From assembly GCA_037139415.1 (NCBI GenBank), contig JBAXGN010000021.1:1-54263 (forward strand): a stretch of 54,263 bases of DNA, written 5' to 3'. Positions 1-8,594 of the stretch are shown here, piece by piece; positions within the stretch are counted from its first letter, which is position 1, and every line of letters begins with the position of its first letter. A model generated the notes under the pieces. The model saw nothing but the letters and a program-made list of their open reading frames with translations. It made no database searches and had not been told where the DNA came from. Source of the stretch: Verrucomicrobiota bacterium. Its GTDB lineage: Bacteria; Verrucomicrobiota; Verrucomicrobiia; Limisphaerales; Fontisphaeraceae. The position numbers and the translations under genes are program-made.

Positions 1-129
1 ATTGCGCCAGGGATTTTTATTAAAAACCCGTCCCAGTGTCGAAAGTTCGGTTAATTGTCTTCATGCTTGATCGGATGAATAAGCATCCAACCATTGTGGC
101 TCTTTGTCAAGATTGTCTAATTGCCCCTT

Positions 130-2454
130 TTATTCCTGCGGATATAACAACAAACGGTTATGGACCAGGATGAGCAGGTCGTTTTTGCCGTCGCCGGTGA
201 AGTCGGCAATGATGGCCTCGCGCGGCTCGGGGAAGTTGCCTTGCATACCACGGAAGGTGCGCTCTTCAAACACCTGCCAGCGGTTGGCAGGCACCAATTT
301 GCCGTTGCGGTCGTAGATGACGATATCTATGTAGTTGCGTGCGGTTTCCAGGAAAACCAGGTCCTTGCGGCCATCCTGATTCAAGTCACCCGTGACGACG
401 TCGCTCAGGCGTCCGTCCTTGATGGGGGTCTCATAGCCGTCCAGTTCATTGAGTTCCCACACCTCACCCTGAAGCGGCAGCCAGGCGGCGGTGCTGCCAC
501 CCAGGAAGCCAACGCTGTTCGGCTTGGCATCGCCCAGACCCAAGGGGCAAAGCTCGGTGAATTCGGTAAAGGGCAAGGGCAGACTGCGCGTCACCTGCCA
601 GGCGCCGCTGGCATCGCGTTCGGATAGGGTCAGCGTCTTTTTCTCGCCATCCAGCAGGAACAACGAAGGAACCGGGCTGCCCGCCTTGGGCAGGGCGGTG
701 GCGGCGACAATCCGCGAATTGACGGCAGCGCCATTGATCTGTTCCTTGACTTGGAAATTCCAGTTGGTGGGACCGTTGTTCGGGGCGACATCGCGTTTCA
801 AGACCACCGCGCGCAGAAAATTTTTCTGCGCCAGCAACAGCTCTTCCCGCCCGTCGCCATCCACGTCGGCGCGGCCCAGCCAGGGTTGCTCCGCCGCGCC
901 ACCCGGGGGGGCCAGATCGGTTTCCTCGAAGTCTCCGCCATCCGTCTGCCGCAGCAGTTTCAACTTTTCATAGGGGATGGCGACGACAAAATCCATCAAA
1001 CCGTCCTGGTCAAGATCATGCGCCAGGAGCGAGGCGGGGTTGGACTTGAAATTTTCACCCAGCTTCTGGGAACGGGTATGGCCATCCGCGCCGCGCAGCA
1101 CAAAGGACCGTTTGCCATCCTGCTCCACGATGACGGCAAGCTGCGGTTTGGCCTTGGGGGACAACCGCGCCGTGGTGATGGCCAGCGGACGCCCTTCAAG
1201 CGGGATCAGCGTGGGGAACGCCACCCGCCCGTTGGGATCGTATCGAGTAACCCCGACCTGCCGCTCATCCGCGCTTAACAGGAAAATTTCGGGACGCCCA
1301 TCGCCATCCCAATCTGCCACAGCGAGATCGGAAACCCCGGTGAGGGTGGAAAAGGTGCGCCCGGCGGCCAGGGTGCCATCCTTCTGCTGCAAATAGATGG
1401 TAAGTTGCCCGCTATCCGGCTCGGCCACCAGCAAATCGCTCAACCCGTCGGCGTTCACGTCGGCCCATAACATACCGCGTTTGCTTTTGGTGGATTTGTT
1501 CAAGGGCAGGATTTGGAATTGGCCGGCGAGAAAGGGGGTGGAGAGTTTTTCCGCCGGTTTGCGGATGAATTTGGAAACGGCGGCGCGGCCGGAATTCAAC
1601 GCGATGGTGACAATTTCGGTTTTATGGTCCTGCTCCAGGTCGTCCGCCCAATAGGATCGAATCGGTGCCATGGGGAAATAAATTTCCGGCCCCAACTGGC
1701 CGGCGGCACCTTGGAAACGAACGCGGAGGGGATTGGGCGAATCCCAGTTGGACAACAACAAATCCTCACGCCCGTCGCCGTCAATGTCCAGCACTTGCAC
1801 GGATTTGAGCGTGCCGGTGAACGGGATTTTTTCCGGTTCCCCCAAAGTGTGATCGGGCTTTTGCAGGAACACATAAATCTGGTTTTCCCCGAGCAGCAGC
1901 AGGTCCGTGAGGCCATCGCCATTAAGATCTCCGGTGGCCAGGCAGTTGGGGATCAACTGGCCGTCCTCGATCTGCCAGCGCTTGGGGGCGCTCCAACCGT
2001 TCGAGCCCTGGTTGTAGAGCACCACCAGTTCCTTGGGATCGCCAAAATAGGCCAGGTCCGGCCGGCCATCGCCATTGAGGTCGGCCACCACCAGATCGGC
2101 AATGCGTTTTTCGGAGGCGATGGATTCAATGCGGAACCGCGAATCTGGCGGCAACTCATTGGCCTCGCGTTTCATCGTCCTAGCGGGAGCCCGGTTGGTT
2201 TTGCCGGTTTGATTGTAAAGCAGGTTGATTTTGGAACGGGCATTATTGACCACGATCACGTCCAGCAATCCGTCGCCATCCAGGTCGGCGCAGCGCAGGT
2301 TGCTGATCTGCTGCTCAATGGGAAAGTGTTCCGGCCCGGTAAAGCCGAACGTGCCGTTGGTGCTCTCGGCGTGCGCCAAGCCGGTCAAACCGCAGGCCAG
2401 CAGGATCCCTGCCAGCCACCCGCGTTGCCTCCGGAGCAAAAAGGTTGGATTCAT
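130..2454 (-). CDS. Exported FG-GAP/VCBS repeat protein
   Basis: A 774-residue protein with an N-terminal signal peptide (basic residues 8-11, a hydrophobic stretch and a likely cut after AHA near residue 29). The rest is a series of calcium-loop repeats of the type DxDGDGxxD, visible near residues 57 (DLDGDGLLD), 123 (DLNGDGRPD), 177, 223, 340, 381, 478, 527, 697 and 753 (DFTGDGKND). At least ten such loops fit one or two integrin-alpha-like beta-propellers. The family is extracellular and often binds ligands or polymers; no catalytic domain is visible. The DUF1080-like lipoprotein gene ends 42 bases upstream on the same strand, so the two are probably co-transcribed. The family call is firm, the role is unknown. 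Confidence 0.9.
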   Translation of the reverse strand: MNPTFLLRRQRGWLAGILLACGLTGLAHAESTNGTFGFTGPEHFPIEQQISNLRCADLDGDGLLDVIVVNNARSKINLLYNQTGKTNRAPARTMKREANELPPDSRFRIESIASEKRIADLVVADLNGDGRPDLAYFGDPKELVVLYNQGSNGWSAPKRWQIEDGQLIPNCLATGDLNGDGLTDLLLLGENQIYVFLQKPDHTLGEPEKIPFTGTLKSVQVLDIDGDGREDLLLSNWDSPNPLRVRFQGAAGQLGPEIYFPMAPIRSYWADDLEQDHKTEIVTIALNSGRAAVSKFIRKPAEKLSTPFLAGQFQILPLNKSTKSKRGMLWADVNADGLSDLLVAEPDSGQLTIYLQQKDGTLAAGRTFSTLTGVSDLAVADWDGDGRPEIFLLSADERQVGVTRYDPNGRVAFPTLIPLEGRPLAITTARLSPKAKPQLAVIVEQDGKRSFVLRGADGHTRSQKLGENFKSNPASLLAHDLDQDGLMDFVVAIPYEKLKLLRQTDGGDFEETDLAPPGGAAEQPWLGRADVDGDGREELLLAQKNFLRAVVLKRDVAPNNGPTNWNFQVKEQINGAAVNSRIVAATALPKAGSPVPSLFLLDGEKKTLTLSERDASGAWQVTRSLPLPFTEFTELCPLGLGDAKPNSVGFLGGSTAAWLPLQGEVWELNELDGYETPIKDGRLSDVVTGDLNQDGRKDLVFLETARNYIDIVIYDRNGKLVPANRWQVFEERTFRGMQGNFPEPREAIIADFTGDGKNDLLILVHNRLLLYPQE

Positions 2455-2496
2455 GATCTTTCTTTCATTCCGTTCTGACGAACCAGGTGAAGAAAC

Positions 2497-3192
2497 CTAT
2501 TTCGCGGCGGGCAGATGGGTCAGCGTGATGTTTTTCAACACGCCCGTGGTGGCCCAAGTCGCGATGCCAAGGGGTTTGGATTCTTCAATTTCACCTGGGC
2601 GCAGCGAGATGACCTTATCCCGGTAATCCACGTTGGCGGTCTGCTTGTCATCAATCCAAGCCTCGATTTTCGTCGCGGTGACGCGCACGCGGATATGGTA
2701 CCACTTGCCGTTTTCAAAACTCAGGAAGGCCGTGGTGTCGTTTTCCGAGGCATCCATGCTGTCAATGCTGGAAATGCCCACGGTGCCGCCCCCCCAGCCG
2801 CCCACGATAAAGGTGCAATGGGATTTCTGCACCGGAAACGTCAGGCCGCAAAAAAAGTCGCTGCCGGATCGCCGGCAGGCATCGAGGTTGATTTCAAAAT
2901 TCACCGTGGGCACCGGGTTGGTGTAGTTGACCCCGGTCATGACGGCTTCGTTCAGGATCAACTCGCCGTTCTTCACCTCCACCTGGCCTTTGCCGGCAAA
3001 ATCGGTGACCCGCCAGCCATCCAGCGACCGTCCGTCAAAGAGGTGATCCACGTCGGGTTCAGCGGCTGACGTTGTGGCCGCCGGAGCAGCGGGCTTGGCC
3101 TTGGCCGTTTGGGTGGGACCACAGTGGCAACCGGCCAGGCCGAGTGCCGCAATGAGTGAAATGGCGAGTATGCCGGTGAAACGCAAATTCAT
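2497..3192 (-). CDS. Lipoprotein with DUF1080 / LamG-like fold
   Basis: A 231-residue protein. The open frame extends 11 codons further upstream, but the start at 3192 puts a signal sequence with lipobox LAGC at the N-terminus, so export and lipid anchoring are expected. After an alanine-rich linker comes DHLFDGRSLDGWRV, the typical opening of the DUF1080 (3-keto-disaccharide hydrolase) family. A beta-rich concanavalin-like domain follows, including GKWYHIRVRV and a tryptophan motif IEAWIDD that is common in these proteins. The family includes glycan-processing enzymes, but most members are uncharacterised. It lies 42 bases upstream of the FG-GAP gene on the same strand and is divergent from the nucleotidyltransferase module. 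Confidence 0.8.
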   Translation of the reverse strand: MNLRFTGILAISLIAALGLAGCHCGPTQTAKAKPAAPAATTSAAEPDVDHLFDGRSLDGWRVTDFAGKGQVEVKNGELILNEAVMTGVNYTNPVPTVNFEINLDACRRSGSDFFCGLTFPVQKSHCTFIVGGWGGGTVGISSIDSMDASENDTTAFLSFENGKWYHIRVRVTATKIEAWIDDKQTANVDYRDKVISLRPGEIEESKPLGIATWATTGVLKNITLTHLPAAK

Positions 3193-3375
3193 CGTTTTAC
3201 TTTCAATTGGTTTATGACTATGCATCAGTGCGGTGTTTATACGCCCAGCGGGCGGAACTTGGAAATGAAATTTTCAAGTTGGCGCTGCATGCCAACCAGC
3301 ACCGGTGGCCGAGCGGGAGAAAAAATCCGGGGAAAAATTCTTGGTATTGCCGGTTACTTCAGATAACCTATTCCT

Positions 3376-3564
3376 GTGGAAAAAGTAACCGCCAAATACA
3401 CCTCGTTCGCCGCCGCGGAAAAGGCGGAACGCGACTATTACCGTTCCTTGAGTCCCGCGGAACGTCTGAGCATCGTATTTGAGCTGCAACAACAAGGCCA
3501 ACCTGATGAAACTGAGCCCCGATCTGCGCGAGTTTGTCGCCTTACTAAACTCAAGGAAAGTTAG
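3376..3564 (+). CDS. Small protein upstream of nucleotidyltransferase (possible antitoxin-like partner)
   Basis: A 62-residue frame with a GTG start. The N-terminal half is helical and charged (AAAEKAERDYYRSLSPAERLSI). The SPAERL...ELQQQ segment resembles short proteins often found just before nucleotidyltransferase genes. It overlaps the next gene by 59 bases in another frame, which implies translational coupling. The last 15 or so residues, inside the overlap, are less protein-like. A toxin-antitoxin type role is inferred from gene order only. A spurious frame cannot be excluded, but the residue pattern of the first 45 codons argues for a real gene. Confidence 0.6.
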   Translation: MEKVTAKYTSFAAAEKAERDYYRSLSPAERLSIVFELQQQGQPDETEPRSARVCRLTKLKES

Positions 3565-3955
3565 GTACCTGGTGGTGGGCGGCCACGCCGTGGCTTTTCA
3601 CGGTTTTCCGCGTTATACCGGGGATGTGGATTTTTTTATCGCCGGTTCGCCGGACAACGCGGAGCGAATCACTGAGGTAATCCGTGAATTCGGGTTCGGT
3701 TCAGTGGGCTTTCAAACTTCGGATTTCCTGGAACCTGGTGTGGTATTGCAACTGGGCCGGCCCCCCAACCGCATTGATATACTGACGTCCATAGACGGTG
3801 TGGCGTTTGACGAAGCGTGGGCAAGCCGGGAAGAGGCTGCGTTGGATGGTTTGCCGGTGCCCTTTATCGGCAAACAGTGCCTCATTCAAAATAAGCGCGC
3901 CTCGGGACGTCCCCAAGACCTAGCCGACATCCAACGGTTGGACGATGCTTCTTAA
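3506..3955 (+). CDS. Nucleotidyltransferase-fold protein (MNT/AbiEii-like)
   Basis: A 149-residue protein of the DNA polymerase beta-like nucleotidyltransferase superfamily. The diagnostic region is VVGGHAVAFHGFPRYTGDVDFFI: a glycine-rich loop followed by the metal-binding acidic pair D40 and D42. The start MKLSPDLREF at 3506 is chosen over the longer frame from 3479 because it begins the conserved helix. The C-terminal part (IGKQCLIQNKRASGRPQDLADIQRL) is a common ending in this subfamily, in which the lysine and the RPQDLADI helix recur. Standalone proteins of this type are often toxins or antitoxins that transfer nucleotides to proteins or RNA, with a small partner gene beside them. The activity is inferred from family only. 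Confidence 0.85.
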   Translation: MKLSPDLREFVALLNSRKVRYLVVGGHAVAFHGFPRYTGDVDFFIAGSPDNAERITEVIREFGFGSVGFQTSDFLEPGVVLQLGRPPNRIDILTSIDGVAFDEAWASREEAALDGLPVPFIGKQCLIQNKRASGRPQDLADIQRLDDAS

Positions 3956-4068
3956 CCGTAGAAACCATCGCCGAAAAAACCGAAAAATCCGCAGTTGGCA
4001 ACCGTAAAAAGGCTGCTACATTAGCCGCAGCCCGTGAAATGCAAAGTAATTGAGTAGAATAACATACC

Positions 4069-4518
4069 ATGAATACCAGTGGCGCTGTGAGTTCAGTGTT
4101 GGCCATGAAGGCCAAACCCGGTGAAATCTGTACCATCACCCCGGAAAACACGGTTTATGAGGCCATCCAAAAGATGGCCGATCACAACGTTGGCGCACTC
4201 CTGGTCATGTCCGGGGAGCGGCTGGTAGGCATGATCACCGAGCGTGATTACACCCGCAAAGTGGCGTTGCGCGGCAAACAATCAAAAAACACCCTCGTTC
4301 AGGAAATCCTGACCACGAACCTCACCACGGTGGCCCCTAATCAAAGTGTGGATGAATGCCTGCGGCTGATGACCCAGCACCGCATCCGGCATTTACCGGT
4401 CGTGGAAAACCAAAAAGTTCTGGGCGTGGTCTCCATCGGCGACCTCGTCAACTGGATCATCACCACGCAAGGCGTCATGATTGATCAGCTTAAGAAATAC
4501 ATCGGCGGTCATTATTAA
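4069..4518 (+). CDS. CBS-domain pair protein
   Basis: A 149-residue cytoplasmic protein made almost entirely of two tandem CBS motifs (about residues 15-70 and 80-140), which together form one Bateman module. Visible landmarks are ITPENTVYEAIQKMADHNVGALLVM with GMITERDYTRKV in the first repeat, and VAPNQSVDECLRLMTQHRIRHLPVV with GVVSIGDLVNW in the second. Such modules bind adenosine nucleotides and sense energy state. No effector domain is attached, so it probably acts as a free sensor or partner of another protein. It is a single gene with no close co-directional neighbour downstream. Confidence 0.9.
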   Translation: MNTSGAVSSVLAMKAKPGEICTITPENTVYEAIQKMADHNVGALLVMSGERLVGMITERDYTRKVALRGKQSKNTLVQEILTTNLTTVAPNQSVDECLRLMTQHRIRHLPVVENQKVLGVVSIGDLVNWIITTQGVMIDQLKKYIGGHY

Positions 4519-4535
4519 ACGGGCAGACCGACTTG

Positions 4536-5915
4536 CTAACGTTCCGCGGTCAGACCTGCTTTGATCAGGTTCACAGCCTTCTCCGCACCGCTCCCCTCCC
4601 CGCCGCCGGTGAACTTGAAGTCATCCAGACGCTGTTCCAGGTTCTTTCCTGGAGCCAGTCCGCCCAGAAATTTATCCCATTCCGCTCCTTGGGCGGCGGG
4701 CAGGTTCGCCCGCCAGACTGCGTACTTGGCCAAGGCATCGCCCGCCAGCACCATCTTGCCAAAATGCGCCTTTTGCGCCGTGACATCCGGTTGCACCCAG
4801 GCGGCATAACATATAACCGGCAGTTGCACCGGCGTTTTGCTTTCAATTTCCGCTTCCCAGCTCACCAGGTTTTTGTCCGGATCCCATGCGCCGTTGGATT
4901 GCAGTGGTTCCACCGGCAGGCTCAGTTTGACGGTTAGTTTGTCATCGCCACCGCCCAGGGAAAAATCAATGGCTTCCTCGCCCAGTTTACCGAACGCCTC
5001 CTCCGGCGTCGGCGTTTTTGCATCGGCTTCCCCCGCATGCTCCTTTTCCCAACGCTTTGCGTATTGCTCATAGTATTTTGTTTTGGCTAGGAAGGCCTTC
5101 CACGACTCCACCGCCGCCTTTTGGTCCTTCAGGAACGCCTGCTTGACCGGCTCACCCAGCTTGTCCGCCAGGCACGCCCGGAGCAGTTTGATCCAGGCTT
5201 CCTCGTCCACCTCCAGCAAGCTGGCCAACAGCATCGGCGCCTGTTCCCCATGCACATACCCGTGTTCGATGGCATACTGCACACTGCGCGCTGTCAGTGT
5301 GGCCAAGGCATTGGTTTCCTTTTTTCCGGACAGGGCCACTTGCAAGAGGTATAGGTTGAGGTTCTTTAAATCTTTGCGAAAAGGACCATCCAGAAACTGT
5401 TTCAGCGCCTGGAACCCCTTCGCCTGGCCCAGTTCACTCTGGAGCCATTCCGTGATCAGGGTAGCCACTTGGTCCGTGGCTTTCAGGCGCAGCTCAAGAC
5501 GTCCATGCAAATCGTCCAGGCCCCGGACTCGTTCCAGGTACGTGGAGAAACTGCCCAACGAGGTATGGAAATGCCGGTATTGGCCCGCGCCTCCCACATC
5601 ATTGGGCAACTGATCGGAAAACACCCCGTCGAACACATGCCAGTCCTTGCCGGCGTCGTAACGATAATTCGGAAAAATCGCCTTCAACCGATTCAGTTCA
5701 TCCGCGGGGAACTCCACCGTTTTGGTGTCGTTCCCATCGTTATCCACTCGGCGGCAGCTCAGCATGCGCTGGATGAGTTCTCCCTGCGGTTGAAGTTCCA
5801 CCGTGTACTCCTCATGCGGACACCCGGTGGTGAGGAGTAACAGAGACGTAAGGGCGAGCGGCGGCGCCAGCCGGATGAACACCTTACCAAACCAAGTCGT
5901 ATTGATGCCGGTCAT
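4536..5915 (-). CDS. Lipoprotein of unknown function
   Basis: About 459 residues if started at 5915 (MTGINTTWF); the frame can extend 13 codons further upstream. The N-terminus has a hydrophobic stretch ending in LLLLTTGC, a convincing lipobox, so the protein is likely anchored in a membrane. The remainder is largely helical and charged with no motif I recognise. There is a glutamate- and lysine-rich middle section (around AKTKYYEQYAKRWEKEHAGEAD) and a more beta-like C-terminal third (SLGGGDDKLTVKLSLP). It is convergent with the CBS-pair gene, 17 bases away. No function can be assigned. Confidence 0.75.
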   Translation of the reverse strand: MTGINTTWFGKVFIRLAPPLALTSLLLLTTGCPHEEYTVELQPQGELIQRMLSCRRVDNDGNDTKTVEFPADELNRLKAIFPNYRYDAGKDWHVFDGVFSDQLPNDVGGAGQYRHFHTSLGSFSTYLERVRGLDDLHGRLELRLKATDQVATLITEWLQSELGQAKGFQALKQFLDGPFRKDLKNLNLYLLQVALSGKKETNALATLTARSVQYAIEHGYVHGEQAPMLLASLLEVDEEAWIKLLRACLADKLGEPVKQAFLKDQKAAVESWKAFLAKTKYYEQYAKRWEKEHAGEADAKTPTPEEAFGKLGEEAIDFSLGGGDDKLTVKLSLPVEPLQSNGAWDPDKNLVSWEAEIESKTPVQLPVICYAAWVQPDVTAQKAHFGKMVLAGDALAKYAVWRANLPAAQGAEWDKFLGGLAPGKNLEQRLDDFKFTGGGEGSGAEKAVNLIKAGLTAER

Positions 5916-6068
5916 AAGTGTGTTCAGGATGCACATTGCCAATCCTAATAACAAGCGCCAAAACGAACCGTGCGTGTTTTGCCAAGGCTGCCAGCGCGTT
6001 GGGGCGTTACGAATACTACGAGGTGGGTAGGGTCTGTGGTTCCGTCCCCCCTCACTTTGGCCCTTGCC

Positions 6069-6262
6069 TCAAGGAATCGCGCGAACCGCATTTTTTGGTG
6101 CGATGGCAGAATCCGAGGGTGAAAGGGGCGGATGACGACACCGCTTTGTATGAAACCCCATGCATGAGCGGAAACCTGCTGGATTATAATGCCCGCAGGC
6201 TCCCGTGGCGCGAATAGCTTTATGTAACACAAAAGGTTTGAGCATCCTTATCCAAAACGGCA
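6069..6262. repeat. Palindromic dispersed repeat, copy A
   Basis: The stretch from 6117 to about 6217 is nearly identical to 7022-7120 and shares GGGGCGGATGACGACACCGC, CATGCATGAGCGGAAACCTG and CCGCAGGCTCCCGTGGCGC. Its left part (from about 6069, including CGCGAACCGC and TTTTTTGGTGCG) instead aligns with the copy near 46.4 kb. The right arm TATCCAAAACGGC (6249-6261) is a decayed version of the right arm in copy B. It lies in the 428-base gap between the lipoprotein and vapC genes, in which no gene was found. Confidence 0.75.
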
Positions 6263-6343
6263 GCCAACTAACGCGCTGCGGTAAATGAGAAACGGACCGG
6301 GTAAATACGATTCTAGTCTTGCTTTTGAGGCTAATTAGAATCA

Positions 6344-6829
6344 ATGCTGTTTGACGTGAAACCGAAGCTCTATCTTGAAACTACCGTGCCAAGCTACCTC
6401 ACCGCTTGGCCCAGCCGGGATTTGATCCGAGCCGGCCACCAGCAAATAACGAAGGAATGGTGGCAGACTCGTCGAAACGGTTTCGACATCTACATCTCGC
6501 AATTTGTATTAGATGAGGTTACCGCAGGCGACGCAGATGCCGCAAATGAGCGTCTTTCGGCACTCCAGAATCTTCCACTGCTTGACCTCACGGATGATGT
6601 AATTGAACTGGCTGAGGCTTTGACAACCTCCCTTGTGCTGCCGCATAAAGCGGTCACCGATGCAGCCCATATCGCCATTGCAGCAGTCCATGGAATGCAC
6701 TTCCTGCTCACTTGGAACTGCAAACATATTGCCAATGCGGAGATGTTCGGCACCATTCAAAAAGTGTGCCAGGAGAGAGGATTTCAATGTCCGGTGATTT
6801 GCACTCCAGAAGAATTGATGGGAATATAG
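6344..6829 (+). CDS. PIN-domain protein, VapC-like toxin
   Basis: A 161-residue PIN-fold protein. It opens with KPKLYLETTVPSYLTAWPSRD, the usual start of a VapC subfamily with ETT(I/V)PSYL at the first acidic position. VLDEVTAGDADAANERL carries the second acidic cluster, and DAAHIAIAAVHGMHFLLTWNCKHIANA carries the third acidic residue plus the WNCKH signature. PIN toxins of this kind are Mg-dependent ribonucleases. A 54-residue gene begins 5 bases after the stop, so the pair looks like a toxin-antitoxin module with the toxin gene first. The module sits between two copies of a palindromic repeat, which may have helped it move or spread. Confidence 0.88.
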   Translation: MLFDVKPKLYLETTVPSYLTAWPSRDLIRAGHQQITKEWWQTRRNGFDIYISQFVLDEVTAGDADAANERLSALQNLPLLDLTDDVIELAEALTTSLVLPHKAVTDAAHIAIAAVHGMHFLLTWNCKHIANAEMFGTIQKVCQERGFQCPVICTPEELMGI

Positions 6830-6833
6830 GCTT

Positions 6834-6998
6834 ATGATGAAAGACGACATTATCAGTCAAGTGCGGCAGGTACGCGAACAGAACGCGGCCAAATTCAATT
6901 ATAAGTTGAAAGCCATCATGGCAAACGCCCGCAAACGTCAAAAGGATTCGGGACATCCAGTGGTGTCCTTCGCTGTAAAACCCAGGAAGGCGATTTGA
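6834..6998 (+). CDS. Small partner protein of the VapC-like toxin (putative antitoxin)
   Basis: A 54-residue gene with tandem ATG codons at 6834 and 6837. The protein reads MMKDDIISQVRQVREQ, then an FNYKLKAIMANARKRQ helix, then a basic end with HPVVSF. The pattern of V-R-x-[IV]-R-E-x-x-A-x-x-FNYDL, followed by a basic helix and a VVSF end, is one I associate with small proteins found beside this PIN subfamily. No DNA-binding motif is obvious. The role as antitoxin is inferred from the 5-base spacing and size. Confidence 0.7.
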   Translation: MMKDDIISQVRQVREQNAAKFNYKLKAIMANARKRQKDSGHPVVSFAVKPRKAI

Positions 6999-7020
6999 CA
7001 AGCGCTTCATGGGGAAGGCC

Positions 7021-7236
7021 GGGGGGTAAAAGGGGCGGATGACGACACCGCTTTGGATGAAACCCCATGCATGAGCGGAAACCTGCTGGATAGCAATACC
7101 CGCAGGCTCCCGTGGCGCAAATGGGTTGGGAAACCCCAAGGCCTTGGCGCGCTGATCCAAAACGGCGTCGCGGCCCCTTTACCCCACCTTGCCGCCGTAC
7201 TCCAAAATTTCCCGCGCCGTCCTGTTTGAGACTCGT
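7021..7236. repeat. Palindromic dispersed repeat, copy B
   Basis: The best-preserved copy. The left arm (7022-7060: GGGGGTAAAAGGGGCGGATG then ACGACACCGCTTTGGAT) is an imperfect inverted repeat of the right arm (7152-7190: ATCCAAAACGGCGTCGCGGC then CCCTTTACCCC). Between them are smaller complementary pieces, AACCCCAT with ATGGGTT and CCTGC with GCAGG, so the whole region can fold into one long branched hairpin. The right flank to about 7236 is, on the minus strand, homologous to 46.41-46.49 kb. It occupies the gap between the small antitoxin-like gene and the binding-protein gene. Confidence 0.75.
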
Positions 7237-7377
7237 CATCTACGTTTGCGGTTGGGCTGCCATGGGAACACCCGAATAGCCGCTTCCAGATGGAACCAAA
7301 CCGAGCTTGAGGCAGCCCTGGTGTTTTGCGCGATTGACGAACCGGCGGAGTTTTGCCATGATCGCGGCATTAGCAAA

Positions 7378-8571
7378 ATGAAAGAGCAACAATCTATCAG
7401 CCTAATGAAAATGACATTCAAGGTATTGGCAAGTCTGGTGCTGGCCATGGCGTTTGCGGGCACAGCGAGTTTGCAAACGGTCCAAGCAGCCGAGGGACCG
7501 ATTAAAATTGGCGCACTGTTCTCAGTGACCGGTCCCGCCTCCTTCCTGGGGGCACCGGAATCCAAAACCGCGCAGATGCTCGTGGATAAGATCAACGCGG
7601 AAGGCGGCCTGCTGGGCCGCAAGGTGCAACTGGTGATCAAGGACACCGGCGGCAGCCCGGAGAAGGCCGTCTCCTTCGCCCGCCAATTGATCGAGGAGGA
7701 AAAGGTGCTGGCCATCATCGGCCCCTCCACCAGCGGTGAAACGATGCAGATCAAGGCGCTGTGCGAGGAAAACAAGATGATCCTGATTTCCTGCGCCGCC
7801 GCAGAAGTGATTGTCAACCCCGTCGCGAAGTACGTCTACAAGACGCCGCAGAAAGACAGCCAGGCGGTCACGTGGATCTTCAAGACGATGAAGGAAAAGG
7901 GCATCAGCAAGATCGCCGTGTTGAGCAGCAACGACGGCTTCGGCAACGCAGGCAAAAAACAGGTTGAAGAAATGGCCAAGGCGGAAGGCATCCAGATTGT
8001 GCTGAGCGAGGTGTATGACAAACAGGCCACCGACCTGACCGACGTGCTGACCAAGGTGAAATCCACCGCCGGCGTGCAAGCGGTCGTCAACTGGTCTATC
8101 GTCCCGGCGCAATCCATTGTGTGCAAGAACCTCAAGCAGCTTGGGCTGAATGTGCCGCTGTTTCAGAGCCATGGCTTTGGCAACCGAAAATATGTGGAGC
8201 AGGCGGGCGTCGCGGCCGAGGGCACCCTGTTCCCGGCGGGCCGTTTGCTGGTGGTCGAGGAACTGGCGGACAGCCATCCGCAAAAGAAGCTCCTGGCCAC
8301 CTATAAGAAAGATTATGAGACCACCTTCAAGGAAGACGTCAGCACCTTCGGCGGCCACGCCTATGACGGCGTGCTGATCGCCACGGCGGGCATCAAGCAG
8401 GCGGGCTCGACCGACCGCGAGAAAGTGCGCGACGCGATTGAAAATCTCAAGGGCCTCGTGGGCACGGCGGGCATTTTCAATTTCTCCGCCAAGGATCATA
8501 CCGGCCTGGACCTCGACGCGTTTGAAATGCTGACGGTCAAGGATGGCAAATTCACCATTTACAAAAAGTAA
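7378..8571 (+). CDS. Branched-chain amino acid type ABC transporter, substrate-binding protein
   Basis: About 397 residues from 7378; ATG codons at 7405 and 7411 would give a more standard signal peptide (MKMTFKVLASLVLAMAFAGT, cut near VQA-AEG). The longer open frame from 7189 runs through the palindromic repeat and is discarded. The mature protein starts IKIGALFSVTGPASFLG and contains GGLLGRKVQLVIKDTGGSPEKA and AIIGPSTSGETM, the hallmarks of the LivJ/LivK periplasmic fold (Peripla_BP_6). The relatives bind branched-chain amino acids, but also amides, urea or aromatic acids, so the ligand is open. It heads a five-gene transporter locus and is separated from livH by a terminator hairpin. Confidence 0.92.
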   Translation: MKEQQSISLMKMTFKVLASLVLAMAFAGTASLQTVQAAEGPIKIGALFSVTGPASFLGAPESKTAQMLVDKINAEGGLLGRKVQLVIKDTGGSPEKAVSFARQLIEEEKVLAIIGPSTSGETMQIKALCEENKMILISCAAAEVIVNPVAKYVYKTPQKDSQAVTWIFKTMKEKGISKIAVLSSNDGFGNAGKKQVEEMAKAEGIQIVLSEVYDKQATDLTDVLTKVKSTAGVQAVVNWSIVPAQSIVCKNLKQLGLNVPLFQSHGFGNRKYVEQAGVAAEGTLFPAGRLLVVEELADSHPQKKLLATYKKDYETTFKEDVSTFGGHAYDGVLIATAGIKQAGSTDREKVRDAIENLKGLVGTAGIFNFSAKDHTGLDLDAFEMLTVKDGKFTIYKK

Positions 8572-8594
8572 CGAAGGGGTTTCAGGAAACTTCG

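Noticed and set aside
7189-7377. N-terminal extension of the ABC binding protein
   Set aside because: The extra codons lie partly in the palindromic repeat and do not look like protein; a signal peptide begins at 7378 or 7405.
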